Assembly: GCA_030627155.1 (NCBI GenBank)
Contig: DAOUSP010000062.1
Location: 1-7,053 of the forward strand
Direction: 5' to 3'
Length of the DNA: 7,053 nt
Origin: Candidatus Aminicenantota bacterium
Lineage (GTDB): Bacteria; Acidobacteriota; Aminicenantia; Aminicenantales; Aminicenantaceae
Shown in pieces: positions 6,526 to 7,053 of this stretch (its first letter is position 1; every line of letters starts with the position of its first letter). Made by a program: the position numbers and the translations under genes. The notes beneath the pieces are model-generated. The model was not told the origin of the DNA. It did not search any database and saw only the letters and a program-made list of their open reading frames with translations.

Positions 6526-6660
6526 ATGAAAGATCTCTTAAAATCACTTTTTGCTGTGGTGGTTTTTTCTTCGGCCTTCTTGATTGGTTATTATTTGGGG
6601 CAAGAAAAAGTAGTATCTAAAATCCCAGATTTTCAAAAAAGCGAAGAGGAAAAATCATAA
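6526..6660 (+). CDS. small single-pass membrane protein of unknown function (44 aa)
   Basis: I do not recognise this family. The 44-codon ORF starts MKDLLKSLF and ends with TAA at 6658. Residues 8-25 form one hydrophobic helix rich in Phe, Val and Leu, with Gly21 and Gly25 at its end. The helix is preceded by Lys2 and Lys6 and followed by a charged tail (QEKVVSK..., ending SEEEKS). The positive-inside rule suggests the N-terminus in the cytoplasm and a short periplasmic tail; an uncleaved anchor is likelier than a signal peptide because no clear cleavage site is seen. Support for a real gene comes from AAGGAAG (6513-6519) spaced 6 nt from the ATG and a strong promoter just upstream. Most gene finders would miss it for its length. 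It is divergent from Memo-AMMECR1, and a shared role is only a guess. Confidence 0.7.
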   Translation: MKDLLKSLFAVVVFSSAFLIGYYLGQEKVVSKIPDFQKSEEEKS

Positions 6661-6766
6661 ACCATAAGACTTCTCTTTATCTTTCCTTCTGTCGATAGAA
6701 ACGCATCCTTTTTGTTTTCCCCTGATTAACTCTTTTAATTGTCCATTTTGTAAAGTAAGCCTTGGG

Positions 6767-6786
6767 AAGCATCTCTATTTCCGTGA
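6767..6786 (+). repeat. left terminal inverted repeat of element 2
   Basis: AAGCATCTCTATTTCCGTGA is 19 of 20 identical to the element 1 terminal repeat (4616-4635). Confidence 0.8.
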
Positions 6787-6816
6787 CAGTTAATTATGAA
6801 CGTGTAATCTGTCCGT

Positions 6817-6883
6817 CGGTTCCCCTCCATCCTTGCCAAGACCCTCCCACCCTCCACAATGGGCTTCGGATGGAGAGGAACCG
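6817..6883. repeat. 16-bp imperfect hairpin inside element 2
   Basis: CGGTTCCCCTCCATCC (6817-6832) pairs with GGATGGAGAGGAACCG (6868-6883) at 15 of 16 positions, around a 35-nt pyrimidine-rich loop. Together with the terminal repeats, this makes the whole element a nested palindrome able to fold as single-stranded DNA or RNA. Confidence 0.8.
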
Positions 6884-6920
6884 TTGCCGTACTTCTCAAT
6901 TAGGTTAGATGTTTCCCTCA

Positions 6921-6940
6921 TCACGGGAAAAAAGATGCTT
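6921..6940 (-). repeat. right terminal inverted repeat of element 2
   Basis: Read on the minus strand, this is AAGCATCTTTTTTCCCGTGA, differing at three positions from the left end of the same element. Confidence 0.7.
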
Positions 6941-6958
6941 ATTTTTGAAAGAAATGTC

Positions 6959-6987
6959 TTGATGGATATTGTTTTTTGTAATATATT
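6959..6987 (+). promoter_or_regulatory. predicted promoter for a gene at the right edge
   Basis: TTGATG (6959-6964), a 17-nt spacer and TATATT (6982-6987). The start would be near 6994, giving a leader of about 36 nt to the ATG at 7030. It begins 16 bp beyond the end of element 2. Confidence 0.5.
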
Positions 6988-7029
6988 AATCAACTAATTT
7001 AAGACGTAACTTTTGATTTGTGATGTAAC

Positions 7030-7053
7030 ATGGATAAGAAAAGAAAAAAGAAA
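7030..7053 (+). CDS. possible start of a gene, cut by the window edge
   Basis: Eight codons, MDKKRKKK, are open to the end of the window. The only in-frame start is the ATG at 7030, since a TGA lies at 7021. The promoter at 6959-6987 supports a transcript here, but no Shine-Dalgarno sequence is seen and the stretch is too short and Lys/Arg-biased to identify. It could be chance. Confidence 0.3.

Larger units (their letters stand above)
6765..6942. mobile_element. diverged MITE-like element (element 2), related to element 1
   Basis: This 178-bp element has inverted ends at 6767-6786 and 6921-6940 (17 of 20 identical). The left end matches the element 1 terminus except for C to T at one core position (AAGCATCTCTATTTCCGTGA). 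The interior differs from element 1 and consists largely of one long hairpin (6817-6883). No 9-bp direct repeat is visible at its edges, and the right end has drifted, which suggests an older copy. No transposase is present. It lies between the small membrane protein gene and the promoter at 6959. The rest of this 369-bp gene-free stretch, 6661-6764, shows no gene or clear terminator. Confidence 0.7.

Noticed and set aside
6745..6951. Similar 11-mers ATTTTGTAAAG (6745-6755) and ATTTTTGAAAG (6941-6951) as a target duplication of element 2.
   Set aside because: The left copy does not abut the element end, the match is imperfect, and the sequence is low-complexity AT.
6790..6993. A 67-codon minus-strand ORF across element 2.
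   Set aside because: It is mostly the translated hairpin and inverted repeat, starts in the promoter region of the next gene, and has no family features.

Overview
This window looks like the chromosome of a Gram-negative bacterium with low to moderate GC. It encodes two heptose/LPS core genes (gmhB, waaF), a bifunctional Rel-type (p)ppGpp enzyme, bacterial ribosomal protein L28, and promoters close to the sigma-70 consensus. Gene content and layout would suit a deep-branching uncultured phylum such as Omnitrophota. That placement is an impression from gene content, not a demonstrated assignment.

Layout. At 97-348 a promoter drives rpmB (L28, zinc-finger form) on the + strand. It converges on a minus-strand cluster that reads, in transcription order, FmdB-family zinc ribbon (4527-4252), waaF (4161-3157), gmhB (3160-2561) and rel (2528-378). 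waaF and gmhB overlap by 4 nt and rel follows after 32 nt, so LPS-heptose synthesis and alarmone metabolism probably share a transcript. A strong promoter lies before the FmdB-like gene, and a second consensus-like promoter lies almost on top of the waaF start.

Upstream, 4929-6359 (minus) encodes a two-domain protein, Memo followed by AMMECR1, which are the B and A proteins of the 'AmmeMemoRadiSam' set fused in one chain. It has an apparent N-terminal Sec signal sequence. It is divergent from a 44-codon gene (6526-6660, +) for a small single-pass membrane protein with its own promoter and Shine-Dalgarno sequence. At the right edge, a promoter at 6959-6987 and an ATG at 7030 may mark the start of another gene.

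The main structure not explained by genes is a pair of related inverted-repeat elements. Element 1 (4614-4919, 306 bp) has 23-nt terminal inverted repeats (22/23 identical) and a perfect 9-bp flanking direct repeat GCACGAATA, so it is a clear insertion of a non-autonomous, MITE-like element. Element 2 (6765-6942, 178 bp) has the same terminal sequence in diverged form, a nested 16-bp hairpin and no visible target duplication. Each lies between the 3' end of one gene and the promoter of another, ending 16-17 bp from the -35 box. No transposase, tRNA, rRNA or CRISPR array was seen.
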